Assembly (NCBI GenBank): GCA_016839345.1
Contig: JAEOUL010000273.1
Coordinates: 1-16,416 of the forward strand
Length of the DNA stretch: 16,416 bases
Origin: Candidatus Thorarchaeota archaeon
GTDB lineage: Archaea > Asgardarchaeota > Thorarchaeia > Thorarchaeales > Thorarchaeaceae
Direction of reading: 5' to 3'
A model generated the notes under the pieces. That model saw only the letters and a list, made by a program, of their open reading frames with translations, ran no database searches and was not told where the DNA came from. Position numbers and translations under genes: made by a program. Positions 5,749 through 13,051 of this stretch are shown here, in pieces; the first letter of the stretch is position 1; each line of letters opens with the position of its first letter.

Positions 5749-6696
5749 CTACTTTCTCCTGACGAGTACGATTGCCAGGACAATTATGATTGCGGTTCCA
5801 GCCACGATCCCCAAAGTCAATGGGTCAAGAATAAGTCCTGGTGTGGAGGGATCAACACCAAGCACTGGATCATACTCAAGAGTGTCATTACCGAAGTTCT
5901 CAAAGGCGAGATACACTGCGTTTCCAGAGTAACCACCTGAGGCTTCACCAAAACTGGCTTTGACCTGCAAGGTGTTGGTAGCTGCAAGAGCAGTTTCCTC
6001 ATACTCGAAGTAACCATTCTCGAACTGGAATTTAGTACCAACCTTGTGGAATCCTGTTGGGTTAGTATCACCTTGATTTTGTCCATGTGAACTCTGAGTC
6101 ACTGTGAACATTAGAACTAGAAGCGAGGTTTCAAAGGTCCAGGTCCAACCTTCAACCATAAGGTCGAACTTGAACTCACCTGGATTCTCTAAGTACATGT
6201 GCACATTGATACTTACATTCACATCGAACGCTGGAAGACTAGGTAAGTGACCATAGTCAACACCTGATCCTTCTGGACGAGGATCAAATGTGGCCTCTGT
6301 GGTGAAGTTGAAATGTACCTCAGTAGTATTTCCATCATCCTCAACGGTTTCAAAACCACTGAATTCCCAACCTACTGTTGGCAGGACAAATGGAGCACCA
6401 ATCATGTCGTCAGTACCATTCTCGAACACACCATTACCATCTGTGTCATTCACTTCGAACATCCTGACAAACATGACATGATAATCCACTACTGGATTAT
6501 TCGGGTCCCACCAGTGAAAGTGGGGGGCCTGATCGTTTCCAGTCACTTTGATTGAAATATCGTCCGTTTCAAGTGATACAATACCAGCGGAATGCTGGTA
6601 GAGAATTCCACTGCTCTGCGCGGCAGCGAGCGGCATCCCCAGCCCTATAATTGTGAGGGCGAAGAGAGCTAGTGCAGTTTTTTTGTAAACGTCCAC
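5749..6696 (-). CDS. Secreted surface protein with C-terminal membrane anchor
   Basis: A 315-residue protein with an N-terminal signal peptide: MDVYKK, a hydrophobic core, then LAAAQS with likely cleavage near residue 27. A long beta-rich body follows and a final membrane helix at about 292-312 (IVAGTAIIIVLAIVLV) is capped by RRK inside. So the body should face outwards, held by its C-terminus. Near 83-91 it has NDTDGNGVF, which resembles a calcium loop of the D-x-D-x-D/N-G kind. Several N-glycosylation sequons are present (NDT, NGT, NTT, NFT, NVS). I do not recognise a named family; a calcium-stabilised surface-layer or adhesion role is inference. The start is GTG, with AGGTGA just upstream. 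A TATA-like box (TATAAATA on the minus strand, 6727-6734) lies 31-38 nt before it. It ends in a clear terminator and appears monocistronic. Confidence 0.75.
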   Translation of the reverse strand: MDVYKKTALALFALTIIGLGMPLAAAQSSGILYQHSAGIVSLETDDISIKVTGNDQAPHFHWWDPNNPVVDYHVMFVRMFEVNDTDGNGVFENGTDDMIGAPFVLPTVGWEFSGFETVEDDGNTTEVHFNFTTEATFDPRPEGSGVDYGHLPSLPAFDVNVSINVHMYLENPGEFKFDLMVEGWTWTFETSLLVLMFTVTQSSHGQNQGDTNPTGFHKVGTKFQFENGYFEYEETALAATNTLQVKASFGEASGGYSGNAVYLAFENFGNDTLEYDPVLGVDPSTPGLILDPLTLGIVAGTAIIIVLAIVLVRRK

Positions 6697-6723
6697 TTAA
6701 TCACCTGAGATTTCTTTCATCTT

Positions 6724-6735
6724 TAGTATTTATAG
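6724..6735 (-). promoter_or_regulatory. TATA-like promoter of the surface-protein gene
   Basis: On the minus strand CCTATAAATACT has its core, TATAAATA, at 6727-6734, 31-38 nt upstream of the GTG start at 6696. This predicts a very short leader, just enough to include AGGTGA. Confidence 0.5.
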
Positions 6736-6784
6736 GGAGTATTAACTAGAGAATGGACGACCGAGGAAAAAAATATGCTATTAA

Positions 6785-6837
6785 CGCTTTAAAACAAAAA
6801 TAAAGGTTTATAAATCCTTAAAATCCTTCAGGATTCC
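6785..6837 (-). terminator. Weak hairpin and T-rich tract after transketolase
   Basis: Three nt after the transketolase stop the minus strand has GGAATCC and GGATT, with AATCC (6822-6826) and GGATT (6831-6835) forming a 5-bp stem. Then comes a T-rich stretch (TTTATTTTTGTTTT, about 6787-6800). This is compatible with archaeal oligo-T termination but not conclusive. Confidence 0.35.
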
Positions 6838-6839
6838 TT

Positions 6840-8843
6840 TTACTTTCCAATCAGTTTCTTTGCCATGGTGTGTATATTGTCAACTGTGAAGCCATACTTC
6901 TCAAATACTACTTTGACAGGCGCAGATGAACCAAACTCTTCGACAGAGTGCATAATCCCTTCATCTCCGATCCATTTCTCCCAACCATGAGAAACACCAG
7001 CTTCCACAGCCAATCGTTTCTTGATATTGGGTGGCAGGACAGAATCGCGATACTCCTGACTCTGTTTCTCAAACAGCTCCCAGCTCGGGAATGAAACTAG
7101 TCGTACACTGACACCTTCCGTGAACAGTTTCTCAGCAACTTCCACAATGAGTGGGACCTCAGAACCTGAAGCCATCAAAATAATTTCAGGCTCTTTTCCA
7201 ATATCAGCTAAGACATAAGCTCCGTTTTTGAGACCTGCAGCTGAGGCGTACTTGTTTCGGTCTAAGATTGCTATATTTTGTCGGGTTAATGCTATCAGTG
7301 TAGGCTTGTCCGTATTGGCAATAGCTATCTTCCATGCCTCGACAACCTCGTTTGCGTCCCCTGGTCGGATGACAGTAAGATTAGGGATTGCCCTTAGTGA
7401 TGCAATCTGTTCCACAGGTTGATGTGTAGGTCCATCTTCACCAACCCCGATACTGTCATGAGTGAACACCCAGATACTTCTATGCCTAGACAAAGCTGAT
7501 AGACGAATCGATGGGCGCATATAGTCTGAGAACATGAGGAATGTGCCTGAATATGGGATTACGCCACCGTGTGCGGCCATCCCGTTGACAGCTGCTGCCA
7601 TTGCATGCTCACGTACTCCATAGTGGATATTTCTTCCCTCAGGAGAGTCTGCCTGAAATGCTGGACTACCATCAATCCATGTTTTATTTGAAGGAGTCAA
7701 GTCCGCAGAACCTCCAATCATCTCAGGCAACTTTGAGGCCAACGCATTGATGGTCTTCCCTGATGCAGCTCTTGTGGCAATCGGTCCATCACTCGGATGA
7801 AACGTTGGCAGGTCTTCATCCCAATTATCGATAAGCTCACCCTTCATTCGTCGACTGAACTCTTTCGCCAATTCAGGATGTGCCTTGGAATAATTCTCAA
7901 AGAGCGAATTCCACTCCTCCTCCTTTTTCGCTCCCTGCTCTCCAACCTCACGGAGATGTTTGAGCACCTCATCAGGAATGTAGAATGGGGGTTCAAGAGG
8001 CCAGTTGAGTTTCTTCTTAGCACCTGCCAACTCCTCCTCTCCTGCTGGTTCTCCATGAGCCTTTGCTGTATCTTGTCTGGTAGGTAGACCATAGCCAATA
8101 TGGGTCCGGACAGAAATGAGTGAAGGTCGTGAATCTTGCTTTGCATTCTGAATAGCTTGGTCGACTGCAGCAACATCATTTCCATCTTTCACACTTTGGA
8201 CATGCCATCCAAATGCCTCAAACCGAGCATTACGATCCTCAGAGAATGTAAGGTCTGTACTTCCGTCGATGGATATGAGGTTGTCATCATAGAGTAGGAT
8301 TATTTTGCCTAAACGAAGATGTCCGGCGAGTGATGCGGCTTCTGATGATAGACCCTCCATAAGGTCACCATCAGTTACAATTGCGTATATGTAGTGATTA
8401 ACGAGGTTGAAACCGGGTTTGTTGAATACTGCAGCCAAGTGCGCTTCGGCGATTGCCATCCCAACAGTGTTTCCAAGTCCCTGACCAAGTGGACCAGTTG
8501 TAACTTCTACACCGGGTGTGCAGAAGTTCTCTGGATGTCCCGGAGTCCTGCAACCCAGTTGACGGAAATCCATCAGATCCTCCATGCTGACATCGTATCC
8601 AGTGAGATGTAACAGAGAATAGAGCAACATCGACCCATGGCCACCAGACAAGACAAATCTATCGCGCTCCCACCAATCCGGATTCTTTGGATTGAAACGT
8701 AAGTGTCTAGTCCATAGAGTATACGCCATAGCAGCGGCACCCATAGGCATACCCGGATGCCCTGAATTGGCACGCTGGACAGCATCAGCTGATAGAAATC
8801 GAATGGTATTGATTGCTAAATCTTGCAGTTTCGAATCAGACAT
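6840..8843 (-). CDS. tkt: Transketolase, full-length bacterial-type
   Basis: Transketolase moves two-carbon units between sugar phosphates in the non-oxidative pentose phosphate pathway, using thiamine diphosphate. The 667 residues are a complete single chain: the N-terminal cofactor domain has SGHPGMPMG with H29, GGHGS with H70, TDGDLMEG (D158 for Mg) and [10 protein letters not shown] (N188). The middle domain has YGVREHAM with catalytic E412, and a C-terminal domain follows. Residues D158 and N188 lie one position after their yeast counterparts. Many archaea have transketolase split into two half-length subunits, so a fused bacterial-style chain suggests acquisition from bacteria or a lineage trait (inference). 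TDG replaces the usual GDG, as in several bacterial groups. The ATG has AAGGAGAG about 9 nt upstream. The gene follows the acetyltransferase gene by 104 nt on the same strand. Confidence 0.96.
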   Translation of the reverse strand: MSDSKLQDLAINTIRFLSADAVQRANSGHPGMPMGAAAMAYTLWTRHLRFNPKNPDWWERDRFVLSGGHGSMLLYSLLHLTGYDVSMEDLMDFRQLGCRTPGHPENFCTPGVEVTTGPLGQGLGNTVGMAIAEAHLAAVFNKPGFNLVNHYIYAIVTDGDLMEGLSSEAASLAGHLRLGKIILLYDDNLISIDGSTDLTFSEDRNARFEAFGWHVQSVKDGNDVAAVDQAIQNAKQDSRPSLISVRTHIGYGLPTRQDTAKAHGEPAGEEELAGAKKKLNWPLEPPFYIPDEVLKHLREVGEQGAKKEEEWNSLFENYSKAHPELAKEFSRRMKGELIDNWDEDLPTFHPSDGPIATRAASGKTINALASKLPEMIGGSADLTPSNKTWIDGSPAFQADSPEGRNIHYGVREHAMAAAVNGMAAHGGVIPYSGTFLMFSDYMRPSIRLSALSRHRSIWVFTHDSIGVGEDGPTHQPVEQIASLRAIPNLTVIRPGDANEVVEAWKIAIANTDKPTLIALTRQNIAILDRNKYASAAGLKNGAYVLADIGKEPEIILMASGSEVPLIVEVAEKLFTEGVSVRLVSFPSWELFEKQSQEYRDSVLPPNIKKRLAVEAGVSHGWEKWIGDEGIMHSVEEFGSSAPVKVVFEKYGFTVDNIHTMAKKLIGK

Positions 8844-8872
8844 CGACGTTCTCTCCTTACTCCTATGCAGAT

Positions 8873-8888
8873 TCTTGGTAGACCAAGA
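8873..8888. promoter_or_regulatory. Perfect inverted repeat in the transketolase leader
   Basis: TCTTGGTAGACCAAGA is a 16-bp repeat with 7-bp perfect arms and a 2-bp centre, about 30 nt before the transketolase ATG. A further 8-bp palindrome GACTAGTC is at about 8898-8905. No clear TATA box is seen in the 104-nt gap, so this may be an operator or an mRNA hairpin. Confidence 0.35.
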
Positions 8889-8947
8889 TTGTACTGATGA
8901 CTAGTCGGTCTGACGTATCACCCTCTTTTTGATTGTTGTGTTTCCAT

Positions 8948-9520
8948 TCAGGCACTTAATCCGACCGAAGTACCTGGTGGATAGATTTCGAAGAACTCCT
9001 CCTTGAGAATGTCCATGATTATGAAATCCTGAAATGCTCCGTTCACATATGCTGCATTTCTAAAGACTCCTGCTTGCTTAAACCCTGCATTTTCGTAAGC
9101 TTTCTGAGCGCGTTCATTATTCCTCAAAGTAATTAGATAGATACTGTTGAGCCCCAAAATATGGAAAGATATCCAGAGCATTACTCGTGTTGTATCACTA
9201 CCGAATCCCTTTCCGAGATTCTCTTGATTATGAATTGCAATACCAAACTCAGCCCGTTTGTGTTGTTTAGAAATATCAAACAGACTCGCAGTACCAAGAA
9301 ACTCCCCAGTTTTCTTATTTTCAATTGCCAGAGTCATTCTTCCATCCCTCCAAGGATTCTGAACAGTAGCATTCTCCAACCAATTACGTTCTGCATTTCT
9401 TGACATCGGTATCTGGTTGTCCAAGTACTGACGAAGTTCGAGGTTATTCCAATGTTTCAGAATGATGTTAAGATCATCCATCTCTAGTGCTCTAAGCTTT
9501 ACCTTCTCTCCATAATACAT
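8948..9520 (-). CDS. RimJ/RimL/SpeG-like GNAT N-acetyltransferase
   Basis: A 190-residue GNAT enzyme that transfers acetyl from acetyl-CoA to an amine. It opens VKLRALEMDDLNIILKHWNN, the RimJ/RimL-type start, has the core FLGTASLFDISKQHKRAEFGI, then the acetyl-CoA pyrophosphate loop NLGKGFGSD (Q/R-x-x-G-x-G/A type, about 102-110) and the C-terminal NERAQKAYENAGF strand-helix. Substrates in this branch are ribosomal protein N-termini, polyamines or antibiotics; none can be chosen here. It starts with ATG and no ribosome binding site. Minus-strand A/T-rich elements lie 18-35 nt upstream, so it may be leaderless. It is divergent from the zinc-finger membrane protein gene and lies upstream of transketolase on the same strand. 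Confidence 0.88.
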   Translation of the reverse strand: MYYGEKVKLRALEMDDLNIILKHWNNLELRQYLDNQIPMSRNAERNWLENATVQNPWRDGRMTLAIENKKTGEFLGTASLFDISKQHKRAEFGIAIHNQENLGKGFGSDTTRVMLWISFHILGLNSIYLITLRNNERAQKAYENAGFKQAGVFRNAAYVNGAFQDFIIMDILKEEFFEIYPPGTSVGLSA

Positions 9521-9629
9521 ACTTGGTGGATGCTAAAATATGAAGATAAAGATGCTCAAAAACGGCTTAGTTCGATACACTCTTTATTTTATGACACATT
9601 AGATTTCACAAGATTCCGAGGTCTATAGT

Positions 9630-10232
9630 ATGAGTACCAAAAAGGAGTTTTTTGATGAACCTCTTGTTAGGGTAGATACTTTGAAGGCCAGATTTCCTAA
9701 GATATGTCCAGTATGCGGTTCGCCAGCGACAAAAATCGTAAGAATGAAGATGGCAAAAAAGAGTCCTCAATATTTACGGCGCCAGTGGAATCCTGCATAT
9801 ACGCCATACATGGTGGGAAGGAATGCTCCTCGTAATCCAGAGATGAAAGTCTTCCCAGTTCAGGTATGTGAAGATCATGCCAATCCGGATGCTGGCAGCG
9901 ATAGACCGCAGACATTATGTTTAGTTGTTGATGGTTTCCTATTGGGATTTCTCATCTTTGGTCTTCTTTTCATGGGAAATCAGATCTCACGGGGACAACC
10001 TATTTCTATCTGGCCAATCTTGACAATAGGCCTCTTTGCAATTGCAATGCTTTTGTCTCTGGTAGCTTTCATGCCAAATGCGCTTGCGAAAGCAGTGCAA
10101 ATTGTAGGCTTTGATGCTGGAATGCAGAATGTTTTGATAGCTTTCAAAAACCCTGTTTATCGTGTGGAATTCATGAAGCTTAACCAGATGACAGCAGAGC
10201 TTGTCAGTTGGATTATGAAAGCTGATAACTAG
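9630..10232 (+). CDS. Zinc-finger-bearing membrane protein of unknown function
   Basis: 200 residues. The N-terminal soluble part carries CPVCG (C26, C29) and a second pair CEDH (C80, H83), likely one zinc site. Two hydrophobic helices follow at about 97-116 (LCLVVDGFLLGFLIFGLLFMG region) and about 127-149. The C-terminal 50 residues are soluble and alpha/beta-like (VQIVGFDAGMQNVLIAFKNP). The layout zinc ribbon, two membrane helices, cytosolic tail is common among uncharacterised archaeal membrane proteins; I do not recognise a named family. The ATG at 9630 has CTATAGT just before it and an A/T-rich element (CTTTATTTTAT) about 40 nt upstream. A strong stem-loop lies 24 nt after its stop. Confidence 0.7.
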   Translation: MSTKKEFFDEPLVRVDTLKARFPKICPVCGSPATKIVRMKMAKKSPQYLRRQWNPAYTPYMVGRNAPRNPEMKVFPVQVCEDHANPDAGSDRPQTLCLVVDGFLLGFLIFGLLFMGNQISRGQPISIWPILTIGLFAIAMLLSLVAFMPNALAKAVQIVGFDAGMQNVLIAFKNPVYRVEFMKLNQMTAELVSWIMKADN

Positions 10233-10256
10233 CGATTGGGCAGTGAAAAATTAGTT

Positions 10257-10292
10257 TGAAGTGCTCAAGTGGCTTCCATCAAGAGCACTTCA
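10257..10292 (+). terminator. Strong stem-loop after the zinc-finger membrane protein gene
   Basis: TGAAGTGCTC (10257-10266) and GAGCACTTCA (10283-10292) form a perfect 10-bp stem with a 16-nt loop. There is no T-tract after it, so termination, mRNA protection or a structured RNA element are all possible. Confidence 0.45.
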
Positions 10293-10671
10293 CTAAGTGT
10301 TAGGCAACGACGTTTTGCATTATCATTGGATAATCTAGAGTTGGTACCAATGGAAACTTTCTCAGAGCAATGATTCATGATTATCACCTGTAAGTGAAGG
10401 AGTGAATAATTGCATCTGTTGAGATCTTCTTCCTGTAGCTTTTCTTGTTATTCCGCTTAGTTAACGCCATTCGATTACCTCCGATAAAGGAACGCGTGGG
10501 TCAAGGCATCGGTGGAAACCTTTGTTTTATTGTTCTTTAACACAGATGTTCTTCGTGAGTTAATTGCTAGAGCCATAATATTTCACAAGAATTACTACTC
10601 CGATTTAGTATATATACCGGAGCCACTTATGAGGGTCACAGAATGAAGTCACAATATGTGACTATCAGGAA
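10293..10671. other. Mostly non-coding stretch around the 28-aa ORF
   Basis: Apart from the micro-ORF at 10384-10470 I see no gene. A TATA-like element, ATTTAGTATATATA, is at 10603-10616. Its first 12 bases are the reverse complement of the TATA core shared by the two TFB-like genes. On the plus strand it would start transcription near 10640, ahead of the small protein at 10690. No tRNA-like cloverleaf was found. Confidence 0.4.
10384..10470 (-). CDS. Possible basic micro-protein (28 aa) with consensus ribosome binding site
   Basis: On the minus strand an ATG (10468-10470) opens 28 codons: MALTKRNNKKSYRKKISTDA followed by IIHSFTYR and TGA. The sequence CGGAGGTAATCG directly before the ATG contains a perfect GGAGGT six nt away, the best ribosome binding site in the window. 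An A-rich TATA-like element (AATAAAAC on the minus strand, near 10528-10535) lies about 60 nt upstream. The peptide is strongly basic in its first half (nine Lys/Arg in 15 residues), which suggests nucleic-acid or ribosome contact (inference). It is too short for a family call. If not coding, the element would be a strikingly good ribosome binding site by chance. Confidence 0.45.
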   Translation of the reverse strand: MALTKRNNKKSYRKKISTDAIIHSFTYR

Positions 10672-10689
10672 GTGTGGTTGGATGTAGAT

Positions 10690-10938
10690 ATGAAAGAAAT
10701 ATCGGTCACAGGGCTTGTTTCCAAGGTTTTGAATTATTACATTATTTCCACTGATGATGGAACAGAATACAGACTGTCTGCAATCATGCCTTGGGAAGCA
10801 GTACCACCTGACTTTGGTTCCGGAGATTTTGCCCTTCATATTGGCAAACGAATGATGGTATGTGGGAGCACAGACGGGGATACAATTTGGGGTGCGACAC
10901 TGTCTGATGTAAATGGTTGCAACACTCTCAGAGAATGA
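10690..10938 (+). CDS. Small unknown protein (82 aa), possible OB-fold
   Basis: The frame runs from a GTG at 10672 or an ATG at 10690. I prefer the ATG because the protein then begins MKEISVTGLVSKVLNYYIIS, a natural first beta-hairpin, and the GTG has no spaced ribosome binding site. The 82 residues alternate short hydrophobic strands and turns (STDDGTEYRL, KRMMVCGSTDGDTIWGATL), which resembles a small OB-like barrel; this is a reading of pattern only. It has two Cys and no signal peptide. A TATA-like box lies at 10609-10616, giving a leader of roughly 50 nt. It converges with the superoxide reductase gene, sharing a hairpin in the 52-nt gap. No family recognised. Confidence 0.55.
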   Translation: MKEISVTGLVSKVLNYYIISTDDGTEYRLSAIMPWEAVPPDFGSGDFALHIGKRMMVCGSTDGDTIWGATLSDVNGCNTLRE

Positions 10939-10955
10939 ATTAGAAAGAAAAGAAT

Positions 10956-10995
10956 GGGGGCAGCCATGTGGCTAGCCCATTTAATCCGGATTAAA
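10956..10995. terminator. Bidirectional hairpins between the small protein and superoxide reductase
   Basis: GGGC-A-GCCA (10958-10966) pairs with TGGC-TA-GCCC (10969-10978) around a 2-nt loop. On the minus strand it is followed by a T-rich run (ATTCTTTTCTTTC). Next to it TTTAATCCGGATTAAA (10980-10995) is a perfect 16-bp palindrome that includes the superoxide reductase stop codon. It would suit termination of both converging genes. Confidence 0.5.
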
Positions 10996-11371
10996 CTTTG
11001 AGTTTGGCCTCACTCTTCCAGAGTCCGTGTATGTTACAATAGGATGTAGCCATTAAGGTTCCTGATTTACCTGTTTTGAAAACAAACTTGGCAACTGGCT
11101 CGCTGTAAATTCCACTAGTATCTGGACCTTGTGCAGATTCACCATGATGATCGAACGTTGCGTACCCAATCTCTACAGGAAACTTTTCTCCCTCTGGCCA
11201 GAAGAAAAGATCCATCCACTTGATATGATGATTAGTTGTGTTTGGATGTGCAATTTCCTTACCAACGGAAACCATGACAACAGCTTTTCCATCCTCAACT
11301 TTCTTGATATCAATCACAGGAACGTGTTTCTCACTCTTCCAATCAGCTGTCTGTATCCATTTCTTGGACAT
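10991..11371 (-). CDS. sor: Superoxide reductase (neelaredoxin type)
   Basis: Superoxide reductase reduces superoxide to hydrogen peroxide at a non-haem iron centre without making oxygen, a usual defence in anaerobes. The 126 residues are one domain with no N-terminal rubredoxin-like (desulforedoxin) part. Ligands and catalytic residues sit one position after those of the Pyrococcus enzyme or in the same place: E14-K15-H16 (SEKHVPV), H42 and H48 (AHPNTTNHHIKW), C112 and H115 (SYCNIHGLW). One change is visible: N47 where the family often has Glu before the HH pair. The ATG is preceded by GGTAGGG. The gene is separate from its neighbours. Its upstream region has a TATA-like box (minus strand ACATATAAC, 11434-11442) and an inverted repeat at 11395-11415 between box and start. 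Confidence 0.95.
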   Translation of the reverse strand: MSKKWIQTADWKSEKHVPVIDIKKVEDGKAVVMVSVGKEIAHPNTTNHHIKWMDLFFWPEGEKFPVEIGYATFDHHGESAQGPDTSGIYSEPVAKFVFKTGKSGTLMATSYCNIHGLWKSEAKLKV

Positions 11372-11394
11372 TTTTCCCTACCTCAATTTCTAAA

Positions 11395-11415
11395 GTTCGA
11401 CATTATTGCTCGAAC
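11395..11415. promoter_or_regulatory. Inverted repeat in the superoxide reductase leader
   Basis: GTTCGA (11395-11400) and TCGAAC (11410-11415) are perfect arms with a 9-bp spacer, placed downstream of the likely TATA box and 24 nt before the start codon. The GTTCG core is shared with the operator-like repeats at 4608-4642. A repressor site is possible; the match is short. Confidence 0.3.
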
Positions 11416-11482
11416 CGCTGTGAGGTTTAATGTGTTATATGTTAAAACACTTCTCCTATACACTCTCTCGGTTAATACAAAA

Positions 11483-12976
11483 CTAATCTGATAGTCTTTC
11501 GAGTTGGTCCAATGTGAGATGTCCCTTCTCAGTCAATCCATAATAATTTCTCGAGGTCTTTCTATACGTTATCTCAGATCTTGTCTGGACAATAAGGCCA
11601 CTATTCTTCAGTTCAGAGATATGCTGGTAAATAGAGGGAATTTTGATTTTCATGCCGTAGTCATCAACCATTGATTTCCATATTGCATAACCATAGGATT
11701 CTCCTCTTGAAAGAATTTGTAGTATTCGAACTTTAGTCTGACCAAGACTTGTTGTAAAACGTCTTCCCTCAACATGACTTAGGAAGTGTTCCAGTGCACC
11801 CTTGCCTTTTACGAATGAACGGGCGATTTCTGGATACTTCAATCCCATTCCAGTGATGATACAAACTACTTGATCGGTTTTATCAATTTGACCTTCGGCC
11901 ACTAGTTTTTGCAGTACTGCTATTGTTGTGGCTGAGGCTGGCTCAGCAAAGACGCCTTCCAATCTGGCCAAGTCTTTAACCGCATCGAGTATCTCTCTAT
12001 CAGTCACAGAAATTGCCAACCCCCTAGAGCTTTCTAAGGCATCGAGAGCCATATGTCCACAGGTAGGATTCTTCACACCAATGTCAACTGCAACAGTTGA
12101 AACACGACTTGTTGGATTGATTTTCTTGCTACCCCTCTCAAATGCTTCTACAATTGGTGAACATCCTTTTGCCTGTGCTCCGACTAGCTTGACATCAAGC
12201 TGGGAAATCAAGTCTAGTTCTTTAAGTTCTTCAAGCCCTTTCCATATCATTGAGATGTGTCCGCCATTTCCCATCGGCGCCATCACCCAATCAGGGGTTT
12301 TCCAGTTCAGTTGTTCACAAGTTTCAATGATAGTTGTCTTAACCCCTTCAAGAAAATGTGGATTGTTTGACATAACACAATGACTTCGCTCACTGTTCTG
12401 CCAAGCCCGCAACATTGCCTCTTCTCGATCCTTCACAATCTCAACCTGAGCTGCGTATGCCAGGATCTGATAGAGTTTACCTGAATCCACATGTCCCTTT
12501 TGACCGATATACACCTGACTATCCAGACCTGCTCTTGCAGCATATGCTACAAGTGAAACTGCCAGATTACCTGTTGACCCACAGCCAACGGAATTGAATT
12601 CTCTAATTTTTGCTACAGTGACTTCGATTGCTGTTCCTCTGTCTATGAAAGAACCAGTAGGGTTAGTTGTTTCATCTTTTAAGTATAGATTATCCAAACC
12701 TAACTTTTCAGCCAAGCCGTAACATTTGTGGAGGTATGTTCCCCCTTCTCCAAGGGATATGATGTTGACCTTATCTGATATGGGTAGTATCTCATGATAC
12801 CTCCACACTCCAGGCTCCCTTCTCTTAAAGTCCTTCTTTCTGAGATCTTCTTTCACACGTTCAAGGTTATACTCTGCACGCAACACGCCTCCACAATTCA
12901 TGCATCTAGATGAATATAATTCAGGATCATGTTCGTGGTTACACTCCGAGCATTTGAACGTAGACAAGTATGACAT
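11483..12976 (-). CDS. Threonine-synthase-like protein lacking the PLP lysine, fused to a PadR winged helix
   Basis: 497 residues. Part 1 (about 1-400) is threonine synthase-like, a fold-type II PLP protein that in the classic enzyme turns O-phosphohomoserine into threonine. Seen are an N-terminal zinc ribbon (C9, C12, C25, C28), the phosphate-binding GSTGN (133-137), GNGGH (236-240), FAEPASA and TGMGLK. The active-site motif, however, reads TNPTGSFIDRG: the Schiff-base lysine is I111 (codon ATA, 12644-12646). Part 2 (about 409-497) is a PadR winged helix: LGQTKVRILQIL, SYGYAIW, SIYQHISELKNSGLI and NYYGLTEKG. Threonine synthase does not need a DNA-binding tail, so a ligand-sensing regulator built on a dead enzyme fits best (inference). 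A sequencing error at one base (AAA to ATA) is the main alternative. The gene has palindromic TATA elements upstream and is divergent from the acetyltransferase gene. Confidence 0.85.
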   Translation of the reverse strand: MSYLSTFKCSECNHEHDPELYSSRCMNCGGVLRAEYNLERVKEDLRKKDFKRREPGVWRYHEILPISDKVNIISLGEGGTYLHKCYGLAEKLGLDNLYLKDETTNPTGSFIDRGTAIEVTVAKIREFNSVGCGSTGNLAVSLVAYAARAGLDSQVYIGQKGHVDSGKLYQILAYAAQVEIVKDREEAMLRAWQNSERSHCVMSNNPHFLEGVKTTIIETCEQLNWKTPDWVMAPMGNGGHISMIWKGLEELKELDLISQLDVKLVGAQAKGCSPIVEAFERGSKKINPTSRVSTVAVDIGVKNPTCGHMALDALESSRGLAISVTDREILDAVKDLARLEGVFAEPASATTIAVLQKLVAEGQIDKTDQVVCIITGMGLKYPEIARSFVKGKGALEHFLSHVEGRRFTTSLGQTKVRILQILSRGESYGYAIWKSMVDDYGMKIKIPSIYQHISELKNSGLIVQTRSEITYRKTSRNYYGLTEKGHLTLDQLERLSD

Positions 12977-12986
12977 TACATATCTG

Positions 12987-13018
12987 GCCTATATATAGGC
13001 TCAAAATTATATATCATT
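12987..13018. promoter_or_regulatory. Palindromic TATA region shared by the PadR-fusion and acetyltransferase genes
   Basis: GCCTATATATAGGC (12987-13000) is a perfect 14-bp palindrome starting 11 nt upstream of the fusion gene's ATG. A second TATA-like stretch, ATTATATAT, lies at about 13006-13014, suited to either direction: about 35 nt before the fusion gene start, and about 60 nt before the acetyltransferase start. A regulator bound to the palindrome could block its own transcription. Confidence 0.45.
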
Positions 13019-13031
13019 TTTCATAAACATC

Positions 13032-13051
13032 GCTTGTTGGAATAAACAAGC
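13032..13051. promoter_or_regulatory. Operator-like inverted repeat before the acetyltransferase operon
   Basis: GCTTGTT (13032-13038) and AACAAGC (13045-13051) are perfect 7-bp arms around 6 bp. The repeat covers the transcription start predicted from the TATA-like box at 13006-13014, and lies before the ribosome binding site AAGGAGA (13056-13062). A natural target for the divergent PadR fusion, though an mRNA hairpin is also possible. Confidence 0.45.

Noticed and set aside
5556..5783. 75-residue minus-strand ORF
   Set aside because: Its start lies inside the surface-protein gene and it runs through that gene's terminator hairpin, so it is not a gene as it stands. Its last part is kept only as a possible frameshifted 5' end of the PCP-reductase-like ORF.
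7228..8785. Open frames on both strands inside the transketolase region (for example 7844-8185 and 8573-8785)
   Set aside because: Shadows of the intact 667-residue transketolase; no independent start signals or recognisable motifs.
10233..10671. Possible tRNA or riboswitch in the 440-nt gap
   Set aside because: No paired acceptor/T-arm with a GTTCRA loop and no recognised aptamer core; only the 10-bp stem-loop at 10257-10292 is clear.
10636..10839. 67-residue minus-strand ORF
   Set aside because: Antisense to the small plus-strand protein, no ribosome binding site, Cys/His/aromatic-rich composition typical of a shadow frame.
11928..12383. 151-residue plus-strand ORF
   Set aside because: Entirely antisense to the threonine-synthase-like domain, with Ser/Leu/Pro-rich composition expected of a complementary frame.
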